Source: Bugulina stolonifera | Lineage: Eukaryota > Bryozoa > Gymnolaemata > Cheilostomatida > Bugulidae | Length of the DNA: 64,000 nt | Direction of reading: 5' to 3' | Assembly: GCA_935421135.1 (NCBI GenBank) | Contig: OW285194.1 | Span: forward strand, 15,275,376 to 15,339,375 | Shown: one piece after another, positions 45,472 through 58,665 of the stretch | Layout of the letters: each line of letters begins with the position of its first letter | Position numbering within the stretch: the stretch's first letter is position 1 | Program-made: the position numbers and the translations under genes | The notes under the pieces: model-generated | Seen by the model: the letters and a program-made list of their open reading frames with translations, nothing else | The model's database searches: none | What the model was told of the DNA's origin: nothing

Positions 45472-48400
45472 GATGTCTTAAGAGTTAAGACACAGCATGG
45501 AAGTTGCAGCCGCTTGCGGCTATTCTTGCAGTGAAGTACCTGGCTGTGTCATTGCTAGATCGACCCTCTGACTGTCTCAAAGCAATAGAGAGGCTTGCGC
45601 ACTGTAGAGTAGTTAGTAGTGGATACAGTTTACTTGTCCTGCAGTAGAGAGGTCTCTCAGCCAGTGTGCATCCATGCGACCCACTAACTCAGATCTACCT
45701 GTCCACCATTAATCATGTGTAGCCAATGACAACAGCTCTTTAACAGAATACTCACACCTCCACAGTTTCTATGGCAACAGAAACATGGACAGGTTATGGT
45801 ATATTAGATTTAGGAAGGTGTGCTGCTTCCCCCCACCCCCTTCCCTAAGGTGATGAGAGGGTAAACCACTAACGTTCCATAACACACATGTAGATATGTA
45901 CATGTGTGCTATGGATTTTTAGTGCTTTACCATAGCACACATGTAGTGTAGATATGTACATGTAGTTACATGTAATACACAGTTTGCTACAACTACCAGT
46001 ATAATGTTAACGGGTCTTCCATGTACCATATCTGCCAGGATTAGTGTAGGCCCCCACTTTACCCTTTCAAGTAGTATCTAGTTGGTGTGTTTCTGTACAC
46101 TCTATATTCGTAGACTGAGATTTCAGGTTTATGGTTGAGTCAATCGGGTGGTTGGCTACCCAAGAGAAGACAACTTCTCTCTGCTTCAATTATTACAATG
46201 TGCAACAGCTCACCCAATGAGTTAATACTAGTATGCTTTTGTTAGATATATGAAGTTGCACTAACTTTACACAACCTGTAGCATGTGTACATAAGTTGTA
46301 GATAGCCTCAGTTCCTGTACTACATGTATTATAACTATAGCAGATCGAGTTATTATATAAAACTACTGCTAACTTCTCTGACTTCCTTTTTTATGAATAA
46401 TGAACAGAATAATGTTTGTACTGAGAATAAAAGAAACCGGGTTATATGCATGTAGCAAGGCAGATAGTTAGATGAAAATGTTATATACATGCACATGTAT
46501 TATGTACACTGGTGTATAAGTATTACATGTATATTATACCTGTGAGTACAAGAGTACATTATATACTGATGTGAAACTGATATGCTATAATACAATTACT
46601 AGTATTATGTAGAGTACAGTTTACTTACATGCCTTGCGCTATGTGTAGGTATAATACATGTATATTATCCTTCAGGTATAGAATGTATCTGGGAATATGA
46701 AGCAGCTAGTAATGTGCTTAGATGGGTTGACTAAGCATTTTATTGCAAGATAAAAGAATAGAAATAAATAGATTTAGGGCAGATATTCTACACATACACT
46801 CCTTCACTATTGTACAGTACCAGTATCTGATACTATACAATTCTTTTGTCCACCTCCAGCACTGGAGATGCTTGAATGACTTTTAAAAATCTGAATAGTT
46901 CAACTAGGAGGTACAATAATTTTGTTATTACAATTGAGACAGTTGTTATTATTATACACTAAAGCTATAAGTACAAAAGAAAGCTAGCTTGTCTCCTGCA
47001 GCACTTTGATATGTTCTGGTGTTGAAATGCTGAACATCTTTGGGGTAAGAGACTGATGTCCTACCTAGACATTGGTCAAGCAGTCAAATAGGTCGCCTCT
47101 TGATATTTTGCAATGTATATAAATTATGGCTATATTATTATTATTTTTTGTCAGAATAGTGTATTCCACCAGAATATCATTATATAATTGTTGTGGTGAT
47201 ACAATCATGTACCAATGCTACAACACAGTGTAATACTTATTAGTATGATACCGTTCAACTGAACACAGTCCAACCTCAGGGAGCAAATACTCATGTAGTT
47301 GGAGTTGTCTTCTTGTTGAGTGACGCAAATAGATAGTAACACCTTACAATCTATGAACAATGCCCACCTATCAGTGTGAATTTCTAGTTGTACTGACTGG
47401 TCTGTTAGTCTACCACAGCAACGGAAAGTCATTCACCACAGGGTCACCACCAGATGGGTATCGCATGCACTTATCTACTTGACCCACCTACTGACCATAC
47501 AACTACCTACTGACAGGTGACCACACAGTCTACAGTCAGATACAACATGCTGTATTACATAAGTGTCCATAAACAGATAATTATCAGGAGATGTTGACTT
47601 TGAATATGGGGCAAATAAATTAGAGCGAAATAAAACAGTTTGAACGCATAAGCAGACAGGAAGTATTCATCTCGGTAGCCAAGTTTTTGCTAAACTCAAT
47701 CTTATGGCAGACAGATGCCCATCTTTTCCTTCTTATTTAGCTGTTACAGCCTTGGTGCCATGTGCTCAAAGAGGTATATTCTCTTTGCATGTGCTATGGT
47801 GCCTATGCCTAGTCTATTGCAACCAAGCAACAGTGGGAGAAATAGAGCGGAGTTGTCTAACCAACGAGTCTGAACTTTGCTTCATATGTATTTCGCATTA
47901 GTATATCGTTTTAGACTAAATCTATCTTCATAGGTTACGGGGAATATTGTGATTGCCCGACTACCTTAAAAGTAGTTTAAATGTGCTACAGGGCGGTTGA
48001 CTTCAAATGCAGTATCCGGTGTATATTTTGGTGAATAATTTCTCTCCCAAATTAAAATAGTTATTTTTAGCTTAGCTGGGTCCAAGTTGTAGTTCCCACT
48101 TCACTTGTCAGTCACAAGTCAATTTGACTGTAGACTTACTTATTTCCTTAGGATATATTTGGTTGGCAGCTATAATTATCTTCTGTGGTGTGTTTCTTTG
48201 CTAAAAATATTAATTAAATTAAATTCAAAATTGAAATTAAATTTGATTGATCTATATCTTACACTAGTGTAAATGTTAAATAAATAACAATAATTATTAA
48301 TTAACATGATCAAGTTGTTCAGCAGCACTTTTATTTCTTAGGAAGTTGTGAGCCTACCTGTCTCTAGCCATTGGTCGTTATCACATTAGGATAGCTCTGC

Positions 48401-48728
48401 AACAAGGTCTACTCAGTGTCATTCATAGCCCACCATTGTTGTTCTAACAAGTGACAGGCTGCAGTTCTATGAGAGGAAACCAAGTGCTATTTTCAACCAG
48501 CAAATCAAATTATGATTATGATTAGTCATTGCTTGGAATCTAAGCACTGGAAAAGAGATAGCAATATCACCCATTTATTTTTATTATACACAGCAGTAAA
48601 ATAGTTTCTCTCCAAAATCTTCCTAGATCTAGAATGTAAGTGAATGAGACGATTGGAATAACTGGTTTTACTGTCTAGTTTCCCAGTATCATTATTTGTA
48701 ACAGAATAATCTATTGTCTATACAGGTT
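45472..48728. other. Intergenic region between the SLC16-like and PHF7-like genes
   Basis: 3.2 kb with divergent genes at both ends. I see no convincing exon. An inverted repeat (CATAGCACACATGTA at about 45934 against tacatgtgtgctatgg at 45898) and several tgtacatgtat-type runs are present. A 5' UTR exon of the PHF7-like gene may lie near its right end, because 48721-48726 (tacag) looks like an acceptor. Confidence 0.5.
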
Positions 48729-51700
48729 ATGGCCAAATCACTGAAGAATGAGACAACCGACAGTTGCTCCGAGATTTGCATATTCTGTTCAAAACATGAA
48801 GATGAGAAATTGTACGGACAGCTGTACACTAAAGATGGGGTTACAGCTCACTACTTCTGCTTGGTAAGTCATGTGACCCATCCCTCCCATGTCTCTGCCC
48901 GTGTAGCACCAAGCTGGAGGCTTACATTAAAGTAGAGGTCAGAACTTGGCATTGTATTGTTCCGGCGATATACGGTGTTGTGTTGTTATTGTATAGGCCT
49001 AGTATTTGGTTCCAATATTATGTTACGTCATTGTCACAATAGCTAGGAATAACATCCTACCCCAACATCGGTGAGACGACACACAATTGTGCGTCAGTAT
49101 TGGTTTGTTGCTCGGAGCATTAGACGTTACACGGTGGAGTGGTAACTTAGACATTATACAGAGAAGTGTTCACTTTTTTTGCAGGTTATCCAAATCTATT
49201 GGGCTGTGACATACCGTCATAATTTGGTCATTACATGTGGGGTGCTAGTAGTTGAATACATCCTATCTAACTTATGAGCAAGCTCTAACTGATCTCTTTA
49301 CTCTAAATGTTAATAGTTGTTCTCCAGTGGCCTAGCACAGCAAGGAGAGGACAGTGAAGGCCTTGTAGGATTCCTACCTCCTGATATTCTTAAAGAACAC
49401 AAGAGGAGCCGACTATTGGTGAGTCTACAGTATAGATGTTGTATACCCAGTGCATAGACACTAGACCTCTGCATACATACTGTATCCGTCTACTATATTA
49501 ATATACAGAGGTGCTGTCAGTGCAAGAAGAAAGGAGCTTCTATTGGCTGTGCTGAGACGTCGTGCCGCAAATCTTACCACTATGGGTGTGCTAAACAAAA
49601 TGGGACAACATTTCTCTACCACGATGATTTCAGGTAGTATCCAATTATTGATGGATGAGATAACTCCTTTAGCTTATTAACCCTCTATCTTATGATTGAT
49701 TTGCTCACATGGCGAAGACTTTGTACATGTGAATACAAAATGCCACTAGAGTATCTGGTCACACTAAACATCTATGTCAGTCGATGTAGATGTCTAAGAC
49801 ATATCTAATGCTTAATGCTGGGTGATTTCTAGTGTATATCCGGGTGATAAATCCCATGTAAATATCTCCATACTGTGTCCATTACTCTACACTACACTAC
49901 ACATAGGGCATATCTAGTTATCTACACTACACATAGACTATATCTACACATAGACTATATCTACACATAGACTATATCTACACATAGACCATATCTGCAC
50001 ATAGACTATATCTACACATAGACCATATCTACACATAGACCATATCTGCACATAGGTCATACTGTAAGGCACACTGTACAGCTATATCACAGACTGACCT
50101 AACACCAGAAGAGAGGGTCTCACTAAAGACCAAAGAGAATGATACCTGCTATATATGTTATGAAACACTGGAGACAAGGATCTCTCCTACCACTGTACTA
50201 GCTCCCTGCTGTACGTATGCACTCTAGATATCATTGGTATATATTAACACCCTGCTGTACGTATGCACTCTAGATATCATTGGTATATACTAGCTCCCTG
50301 CTGTACGTACTGTGCTACCTCACAGGTATAAGAGCGTGGTACCATCGTGGTTGTCTAGAAGAGATGGCTTACTCTGCTGGTATACATTACTTCAAGTGTC
50401 CTCTGTGTAACAATGTAGACGAATGGCAGGCAGAAATGTTATCTGTGGGAATATATATACCTGACAGGTGGGTACAACTCCTCATGTTATACGATATACT
50501 AGACAGGTGGATACAACTCCTTATGTTATATGATATACCTGACAGGTGGATACAACTCCTCATGTTATACGGTATACTAGACAGGTGGGTACAACTCCTC
50601 ATGTTATATAATATACTAGACAGGTGGATACAACTCCTTATGTTATATGTTATACTAGACAGGTGGATACAACTCCTCATGTTATACGATATACTAGACA
50701 GGTGGGTATAACTCCTCATGTTATATAATATACTAGACAGGTGGGTACAACTCCTTATGTTATATGTTATACTAGACAGGTGGATACAACTCCTCATGTT
50801 ATACGATATACTAGACAGGTGGGTATAACTCCTCATGTTATATGATATACTAGACAGGTGGATACAACTCCTCATGTTATACGATATACTAGACAGGTGG
50901 GTATAACTCCTCATGTTATATGATATACTAGACAGGTGGGTACAACTCCTCATGTTATATGATATACTAGACAGGTGGATACAACTCCTCATGTTATATG
51001 ATATACTAGACAGGTGGGTATAACTCCTCATGTTATATGATATACTAGACAGGTGGGTACAACTCCTAATATTATATGATATATCTGGCAGGCGGGTATA
51101 TCTCTATTCTACTGTGTTGCAGAGATGCATCATGGGAATTAGTACCTGGTGCTTACAACTCTCTGCTGGAACAAAGGCTAGAGTGCATTGCCGACGTGTG
51201 TGTATGTCCTCAAGGTCGTTTGGAAGACGACAGTGACGGGTAAGTATGTTGGTGATGTGTTACACTGTATACTCACACACATGTGTTACACTGTATACTC
51301 ACACATGTGTTACACTGTATATACACACATGTGTTATACTGTATATACACACATGTGTTACACTGTATACTCACACATGTGTTACACTGTATATACACAC
51401 ATGTGTTATACTGTATATACACACATGCGTTACACTGTATACTCATACATGTGTTACACTGTATATACACACATGTGTTACACTGTATATACACACATGC
51501 GTTACACTGTATACTCATACATGTGTTACACTGTATATACACACATGTGTTACACTGTATATACACAGAGAGTGGGAGCTGATAATGTGTGAAACATGTG
51601 GTAGTCAAGCTGTACATACTCAGTGTGGGAAGCTAAGAAAAGCAGACAAGGAATGGCTGTGTACCATGTGTAGCATCCAACCAAGTAAGTGTTCCATATT

Positions 51701-54606
51701 ATATTATATATTACACATTATATTATATATTATATATTATATGTTTATATAGCCTATATACATATTGTATATGGATGTTATGTTATATCATAGTTTATGT
51801 TCAGAAAGGTAGTTTACTAGTTTTAATACAATAGAATGTGCAGTGTTTGAGTTAGACTTGTGTTTATGATATCCGATGACTATGCTAGTCTTGCTCCTAG
51901 CTATTGTGATAGTCTGGTCTGCTTTACGCCCCACAATGTACTGCGGTTGGGCGCTCAGGCAACAGTACTTCTTGTTGTCCAGTATTATACCTACAGAAGG
52001 AGGAGAAGTACATGTAAGTATACAATAAAATATATACTGTAGTAGTAAGTGTATGATAGAATATGTACTGTAGTAGTAAGTATATGTCAATGTATTATAC
52101 AATGTATAACGTACCCTCTTCGTGTATCTTAGTTGGGTCTACGAAAGCTTGTCTCAGTTTGTTCACTTCCTCATTGGTTACACTCTGACCTACACTCGCC
52201 CATTTCACTCCATCTAGACTGTATATACCTGCACTAGACACTGCACCACTACCTGCCAATAATATACAGTACTACATCTTCTGTCACTAAATACTATGAT
52301 ATACTTACATGTATATATAACACATGTACATGTATGTGTAATAGACTTGTATAGTATAGTATAGCATAGTATAGTATAGTATAGCATAGTATAGTATAGT
52401 ATAGTATAGCATAGTATAGTATAGCATAGTATAGTATAGTATAGTATAGCATAGCATAGTATAGTGTAGTATAGTAAGAGTATAGTATAGTATAGCATAG
52501 TATAGTATAGTATAGCATAGCATAGCATAGTATAGCATAGCATAGTATAGTATAGCATAGTATAGTATAGCATAGTATAGTATAGCATAGCATAGTATAG
52601 TATAGTATAGTATAGTATAGTATAGTATAGCATAGTATAGTATAGTATAGCATAGTATAGTATAGTGTAGTATAGTAAGAGTATAGTATAGCATAGTATA
52701 GTATAGTATAGCATAGTATAGTATAGCATAGTATAGTATAGTATAGCATAGCATAGCATAGTATAGCATAGCATAGCATAGTATAGTATAGCATAGTATA
52801 GCATAGTATAGTATAGTATAGTATAGTATAGCATAGTATAGTATAGCATAGCATAGTATAGTATAGTATAGTATATGTAACGTTATATTAGTATTATACT
52901 AACTCAACAAGACACCCTCCAGAAATTCTTTCCAAGATGATGGAGTTTTGTTTTCTTTTAAAGAGTTAATCGTGTGACGATATCGTTCTACTCGTCTTGA
53001 CGTATGTCTCTGTGATGTCATTTCCTCTGTAAGGTATTTTAGTATTATGTTAAGTGTACTAGAGGTACAGCTGTTTAGTTACTGTTACTACACCCACAAT
53101 TAAGAGTATAATATACAACAGTCCCTTACTGGTGGGCTGCCACACTACATCTACGTCTTATCTAAAACATCTATGTCAGATAAATATCATATTGTGTAAC
53201 TGTAAGCAGTAAACAAACACTTGAATAATATTGATAATACTTATATTGTCTCTAATGTATTGTATACATGATTAATAAGATTGTTTGCATTACCTTACTA
53301 GACATTATTCATGTAATGTTTATATTGTATTCCACTGCCTCTACTAATTAATATAATGCTCCTATTTCAAACATTCTCCCTCCAGTTCCAATTCACACAC
53401 TCAACTGACACTTCTCTGTGTGATTGATTATGGTACATACTATTACGTCATGTAGATTGCAGTAGTATGTACATATATAACTTACTATGTAGATTACAGT
53501 AGTATGTACATATAATATAACTTACTATGTAGATTACAGTAGTATGTACATATAATATAACTTACTATGTAGATTACAGTAGTATGTACATATATCCATA
53601 ACTTACTATGTAGATTACAGTAGTATGTACATATAATATAACTTACTATGTAGATTACAGTAGTATGTACATATAATATAACATACTATGTAGATTACAG
53701 TAGTGTGTACATATAATATAACATACCTTCTGCTCAGTTTGTTGGTATCTTTACCCATGCATGTAGAATTACAATGTATAATATACTATATCATACCTTA
53801 GAGTAGCACCCATTTAAACAGTTATGAAAACAAACTATTTATTCATGTGAATTGTTGATGATTAGATTAGTGTATTGTTGGTGTTAAAGTATTAATTATT
53901 ATTGTTGGCTCTAAAATCAATAAATGGACAATGATATCTGCACTGGACTGTTCCCTAAGGTGGCCTGTTATTGTGCTGCTAGATACTACTCTGCTATTGC
54001 TGACTTGAGTGTTGAACCTGCCCACGACTACGTCCTTCTCCTCCAGTCTGCCTTCCTTAGAGAGTTTAATTAAGATTGATATAAGATAGCCACTGCTATC
54101 CCATACCTATGGTATTCACACGGCTCTAAAACTGCTTGAGATTGTCATATATGTAATAATGTAAAACATGTGTATTCAGAAGTTGTCTGCTCTTCACACA
54201 CCCTGAAGACCGAGAGGAGATGACTTCCCTATTGACATACATGAGTGTATTGTATTATTATTTTTGTAGCCCAAGTAAAAGAGAATGAAGAACCAGAGCC
54301 TTCTACAAAAGAAGAACGGGGCTCAAGGAAGCGCCCTATAAAGGCAACACCAAACAAGTATCGATCTCGAGCTAACAGGTACATCAGTGCAGTTTGAAAT
54401 TGTATATTATATTATATAATACAGTATATTCTATCAGTTGTATACTATATAGTGTTGCACTGTGCCATTGTATTACTTGTGTGTTGTAGAGGTTTACTGC
54501 AATGTGGTAAGAAAGACTCTATTGTGCATGTGTATCCTGTCTTCTGTTACTATCTAACAAGCACCCTTTTCTGCTGATAGGCGACTGTAATTTGGGGGAC
54601 TGGTGA
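48729..54606 (+). CDS. PHF7/G2E3-like protein with extended PHD and RING/PHD fingers
   Basis: Ten coding exons join to about 347 residues: 48729-48863, 49317-49418, 49509-49633, 50056-50210, 50326-50467, 51123-51239, 51569-51684, 54270-54378, 54490-54506, 54581-54606. Cys/His motifs run in the PHF7/G2E3 order: CIFCSKHEDEKLYG with AHYFCL, then CCQCKKKGASIGC with SYHYGC and FRSYCKAHC (extended PHD). A RING-like finger follows (CYICYETL, APCC, WYHRGCLEEMAYSAG, FKCPLCNN), then GIYIPDRDASWELVPGAY, then a third finger (CETCGSQAVHTQC, WLCTMC). In vertebrates such proteins read histone tails and act as E3 ubiquitin ligases; the role here is inferred. The last two tiny exons are uncertain: reading through exon 9 also gives a plausible end. 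AATAAA is at 54767. Intron 7 hosts a nested minus-strand gene. Confidence 0.85.
49915..50055. repeat. 17-bp tandem repeat before exon 4 of the PHF7-like gene
   Basis: About eight units of acacatagactatatct run right up to the exon 4 acceptor. Each unit carries a cacatag like the real acceptor at 50055, so acceptor-like sites are multiplied. Confidence 0.8.
50205..50325. repeat. Triplicated exon 4 donor region
   Basis: The end of exon 4 and its splice donor (CCCTGCTGTACGTA) appear three times, at 50205, about 50252 and 50297, with the roughly 45-bp sequence between them. The spacing suggests local tandem duplication across an exon-intron border. Confidence 0.75.
50461..51065. repeat. 39-bp minisatellite seeded on the exon 5 splice donor
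   Basis: About 15 units of gtgggtataactcctcatgt plus tatatgatatactagacag. The first unit starts at the genuine exon 5 donor (GACAG|GTGGGT at 50467), so every unit repeats a donor-like ACAG|GTGG(G/A)T. Confidence 0.9.
51245..51566. repeat. 24-bp minisatellite in intron 6 of the PHF7-like gene
   Basis: About 13 units of tgtgttacactgtatataca plus caca (variants tactcaca) fill the whole intron between exons 6 and 7. Confidence 0.9.
51788..53021 (-). CDS. Profilin-like protein, nested in intron 7 of the PHF7-like gene
   Basis: Three minus-strand exons (53021-52904, 52252-52115, 51990-51788) join in frame to about 152 residues. After a roughly 30-residue basic N-terminal extension, the protein follows the profilin pattern: SWKEFLEGVLL, then AGIYSLDGVKWAS, FVDPTKIHEEGIILDNKKYCCL, YIVGRKADQTITIARSKTSIVIGY, and a final helix NTAHSIVLKLVNYLSEHKL. 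Profilins bind monomeric actin and poly-proline and act in the cytoplasm. The sequence is divergent: the usual GQC near the last helix is absent. Donor sites are GTTAGT and GTACGT. Intron 1 is occupied by a pentanucleotide satellite. The start codon could lie further 3' if the extension is not translated. Confidence 0.75.
52349..52875. repeat. (TATAG/CATAG)n pentanucleotide satellite
   Basis: About 100 copies of TATAG with frequent CATAG variants and two GTAAGAG interruptions (about 52475 and 52677), which suggests a higher-order duplication of about 200 bp. It lies in intron 1 of the profilin-like gene. Reverse frames give repetitive Tyr/Leu/Ile ORFs that are not genes. Confidence 0.95.
53455..53730. 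repeat. 40-bp minisatellite
   Basis: About seven units of acttactatgtagattacag plus tagtatgtacatataatata lie in intron 7 of the PHF7-like gene, upstream of the profilin-like gene. Confidence 0.85.
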
Positions 54607-55176
54607 GAGGGATGGGTAGCATTATGTGCATCTGTTGATCTGCATGGCTTTGACTCTGTGCATACATAACACTACATAAACTGCTGTAACTCCACTGCGA
54701 CTTTATTGTAGATCTCAAGGCATACAAGAAGTTACCAACTTGATGCAAAATAACTTGTGAACCCCTAATAAATAATGTACTGAAATAGGAGTTATCTTTG
54801 CTTGGAACAGGGGAGAGTAGACAACTCCTGTGATGCGATATATTCCACTTCTAGAGAGAGGATGGTTGTAAATACTTCTTAGTATTAATTTCGCCTACAT
54901 GACATACATGTAACAAAAAATAATATTCTTGTTAGTAAGGTGTTTTTAGAGATAGTAATTACTTTTTATATATACATGTATATATATATGTATGTTCAGC
55001 TTATATACTTCTGCAGTATTATTAACAATAAATGAAGGCAACCCCAATTTCCATATCGTATTGCGTTAGCAAGGATCCCAAAATTTGAGAGTCAAGCAGA
55101 TATTTATGAAATGCTCAACATCTCTAAGCATAGATAGTAGCTAGCAAACAGAACAACTCTTTGGAAAAATGTTGGT
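54607..55176. other. 3' region of the PHF7-like gene and spacer to the histone cluster
   Basis: AATAAA at 54767-54772 probably ends the PHF7-like transcript. Nothing else is seen before the H2B stem-loop. Confidence 0.5.
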
Positions 55177-55192
55177 GGCCCTGAAAAGGGCC
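55158..55192 (-). terminator. H2B histone 3' stem-loop and downstream element
   Basis: Minus strand: GGCCCTTTTCAGGGCC (55177-55192), a perfect 6-bp stem with a 4-base loop, the binding site of SLBP. About 10 bases later comes CCAAAGAGTT (about 55158-55167), a histone downstream element for U7 snRNA. Confidence 0.95.
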
Positions 55193-55211
55193 ATTGTGGT
55201 GTTGATGCAAA

Positions 55212-55580
55212 TTACTTGGAGCTGGTGTACTTGGTGACAGCCTTGGTTCCCTCAGATACAGCATGCTTGGCCAACTCCCCTGGGAGGATAAGTCTCACTG
55301 CAGTCTGTACCTCTCTGCTGGTAATAGTAGATCTCTTGTTGTAGTGAGCCAGTCTAGAGGCTTCACTTGCAATTCTCTCAAAGACATCATTGACAAAGCT
55401 GTTCATGATGCTCATGGCCTTGCTGGATACACCAGTATCAGGGTGAACCTGTTTCAGCACCTTGTAGATGTAGATACCATAGCTTTCTTTCCTTTTTCTC
55501 TTCCTCTTCTTGTCTCCAGTTCTGGCTGCTTTGGCCTTTCCTGCCTTCTTGGCTCCTTTGCTGCTAACCTTGGGTGGCAT
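55212..55580 (-). CDS. Histone H2B
   Basis: 122 residues, intronless. A Lys/Ala-rich N-terminal tail is followed by the H2B fold ([53 protein letters not shown]) and the classic end AVTKYTSSK. It pairs with H2A in the nucleosome core. It is transcribed divergently from H2A with 257 bp between start codons. The 3' stem-loop marks it as a replication-dependent, non-polyadenylated histone gene. Confidence 0.98.
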   Translation of the reverse strand: MPPKVSSKGAKKAGKAKAARTGDKKRKRKRKESYGIYIYKVLKQVHPDTGVSSKAMSIMNSFVNDVFERIASEASRLAHYNKRSTITSREVQTAVRLILPGELAKHAVSEGTKAVTKYTSSK

Positions 55581-55837
55581 TCTAATGAATTGATAGGTTT
55601 GAATGTGTGCAGGTTAGACGTGATTTAGTTATAAAGACTGAAATATGCAAATTAGACGGTTGAAGAGATATGATTGGACAGAAGATTACAGCCAACGCTT
55701 GAATTAGTGACGAGCGCACTAGGGAGTCCGCTTTAGCGTTTGATTGGTTAAAGATTAACTACTATGGTTATGTATAAATAGCTTTGCGATCACTAAAACA
55801 TCATTTAACTAAACACCTACAATACAAACTCACAACC
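55581..55837. promoter_or_regulatory. Divergent H2B-H2A promoter
   Basis: A 257-bp shared region. For H2A, TATAAATA is at 55773-55780 and a reverse CCAAT (ATTGG) at 55743. For H2B, a TTTATAA-type box on the minus strand is near 55630-55636 and another ATTGG is at 55671. S-phase co-expression is expected from the histone family, not shown. Confidence 0.7.
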
Positions 55838-56215
55838 ATGTCTGGAAGAGGAAAGGGAGGAAAAGCAAAGGGAAAGAGCAAGACTAGGTCTTCCAGGGCT
55901 GGACTTCAGTTCCCAGTTGGCAGAATCCACCGTCTGCTGAGGAAAGGCAACTATGCTGAGAGAGTTGGAGCTGGTGCCCCAGTCTACCTGGCTGCTGTGA
56001 TGGAATACTTGGCTGCTGAGGTTCTGGAGTTGGCAGGAAATGCTGCTCGTGACAACAAGAAGACCAGGATCATCCCAAGACATCTCCAACTGGCCATCAG
56101 AAATGATGAAGAGTTGAACAGACTTCTGAATGGTGTAACCATAGCTCAGGGAGGTGTTTTACCAAACATCCAGGCTGTCCTACTGCCAAGCAAAACCAAG
56201 AAGGCTGCTGCATAA
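55838..56215 (+). CDS. Histone H2A
   Basis: 125 residues from ATG 55838 (an upstream in-frame ATG at 55784 falls in the 5' leader). [21 protein letters not shown], the canonical tail, is followed by the core with the acidic patch (NDEELNRLL) and [20 protein letters not shown]. There are no H2A.Z or H2A.X signatures (no SQ[ED] end), so this is the canonical replication-dependent type. Confidence 0.98.
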   Translation: MSGRGKGGKAKGKSKTRSSRAGLQFPVGRIHRLLRKGNYAERVGAGAPVYLAAVMEYLAAEVLELAGNAARDNKKTRIIPRHLQLAIRNDEELNRLLNGVTIAQGGVLPNIQAVLLPSKTKKAAA

Positions 56216-56234
56216 AACCTTTTCACACCCCAAA

Positions 56235-56272
56235 GGCCCTTTTAAGGGCCACCAATTCTCCCAAAGAGTTAT
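56235..56272 (+). terminator. H2A histone 3' stem-loop and downstream element
   Basis: GGCCCTTTTAAGGGCC (56235-56250), with loop TTTA instead of TTTC, followed by CCAAAGAGTT (about 56260-56269), a U7-type downstream element. Confidence 0.95.
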
Positions 56273-57610
56273 GTTTATGTTATATTTCTAATCAAGGTGT
56301 AAGAGTGCTGTCGGTATTGTTTATTCATTCACTGATTACTGGTCAATTGAGTTTACTGGCGGGAACAGCTTGAATCAACAAAGTGTATTTGGGCTGATTG
56401 CAAATGAAATAATAGTGTGGTGAAACAGCCTCCGTGGTAATGGCCTCCCTGGGCCAACCACACAACATTGACATTAACACTGACACTTATCCATAATATC
56501 CATGTTATTCATATCCCTTCATGCGTGTGTCTTACTTATACCAATATTATCATGCATGCTTGTACCACTTATATATCCAATTGTGTTGCTTATTATTATT
56601 ATTATTTTGTTAATTGTCATCCAATCTTCATAAAACGAATAAAATTATATAGAATCGACCAAAAACAAGGGACGTCAGATAGTTCAAAACTAGAGTTGCG
56701 GCAGCCCTGTGTGCCTTACTGTTATTACCTTTCAATCAACTATTTGAATTACAACTTGGTTTTTCCCACATACTGTTAGCAATTACCTTCTCCTGTCTGA
56801 TTATATTAAATAGTCTTTTGCCATATATTATAAGTATCACTTGGGGCCGATGCTTCAGAAAAGGCTCATATTCATACACTTTATGTTTTACATTATTGTA
56901 AGCACTTTTTTGTGCCAAGGCCGACCCTTTTCATGGCCGAGTGGGGCTGAACCATCCATGTTGTTGCATCAGTTCCAGACCCGATACCTTATCAGCCTCT
57001 TTTGGCCGGAAATAGATATAGTATAAATGGCCAGTACATCTTCTGTATCAAATCAGTTGTTGATTGCGCTCTAATAAAGCAACATCTCCTAACTCAAACC
57101 TATAGAGGCTTTCTCTTGTAGGCGGGTAACTCCACCGGCGGATCCATAGATTCATACGGCTCGAGTCTACGACTTAGGTCGATCCCGGATTCTACATGAA
57201 TCTAGCGTCGGGCCTAAGCTGCTAGAATACCAGATCTTTCATTGCACTCCTCTGGAGTATAGTCTACAAGACCCACGTCGGTCCTGAGCTCTCTAATGAG
57301 TCTCGGCATCAGCCTACATCAGATATACATACTAATAAGAGCGTATAAATACTGTTCACTTTTTATGTAATGAGCAGAAGGTTACTTGGTCGACCTCTAC
57401 CACCTTCCAAGCCCTTCCCATACTAGTGGCCTATAGGCACTCGTATGTAAACACTCAAAAACATTACAATAGTTTGACATTACTGCAAAAAGAAGTTGTA
57501 ATGACATCACAAGGTGGCAGAGTGCATGCCTACGCTTGGGTCAAGCCCATCACAACTGCTGCGAACAATGCACGCAAGAGGCATACGAGGTAAATTAAGA
57601 ACAACTCTTT
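56273..57610. other. Spacer between H2A and H4, with an LTR-like stretch
   Basis: No coding exon is seen. Bases about 56840-57120 resemble the downstream half of a solo LTR: a TATA box (tagtataaatgg, about 57018) and a poly(A) signal AATAAA (about 57073) 55 bp later. This is followed by a GC-richer stretch (57120-57250). Borders and a target duplication were not found, so the LTR call is tentative. Confidence 0.35.
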
Positions 57611-57640
57611 GGTTTATAAAGGGTGGCCCTGAAAAGGGCC
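57605..57640 (-). terminator. H4 histone 3' stem-loop and downstream element
   Basis: Minus strand GGCCCTTTTCAGGGCC (57625-57640), then ACCAAAGAGTT (about 57603-57613). Confidence 0.95.
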
Positions 57641-57664
57641 TTTGGGGTAAGTTAGCAAAGGTGA

Positions 57665-58603
<939 letters not shown>

Positions 58604-58623
58604 TTGCTTTGTACATACCCAAA

Positions 58624-58665
58624 GGCCCTTTTCAGGGCCACCTACCGATTTTCAGAGAGCTTTGT
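58624..58665 (+). terminator. H3 histone 3' stem-loop
   Basis: GGCCCTTTTCAGGGCC (58624-58639), followed by a weaker downstream element (cagagagctttg, about 58654). Confidence 0.93.

Noticed and set aside
47205..47901. Short ORFs in the 45.5-48.7 kb spacer
   Set aside because: No domain, no splice support and no composition difference from surrounding non-coding DNA.
50387..51031. 214-residue reverse-strand repeat ORF
   Set aside because: It is the antisense of the 39-bp donor minisatellite.
52214..52849. Reverse-strand ORFs of about 200 residues rich in Tyr, Leu and Ile
   Set aside because: They are translations of the TATAG/CATAG satellite.
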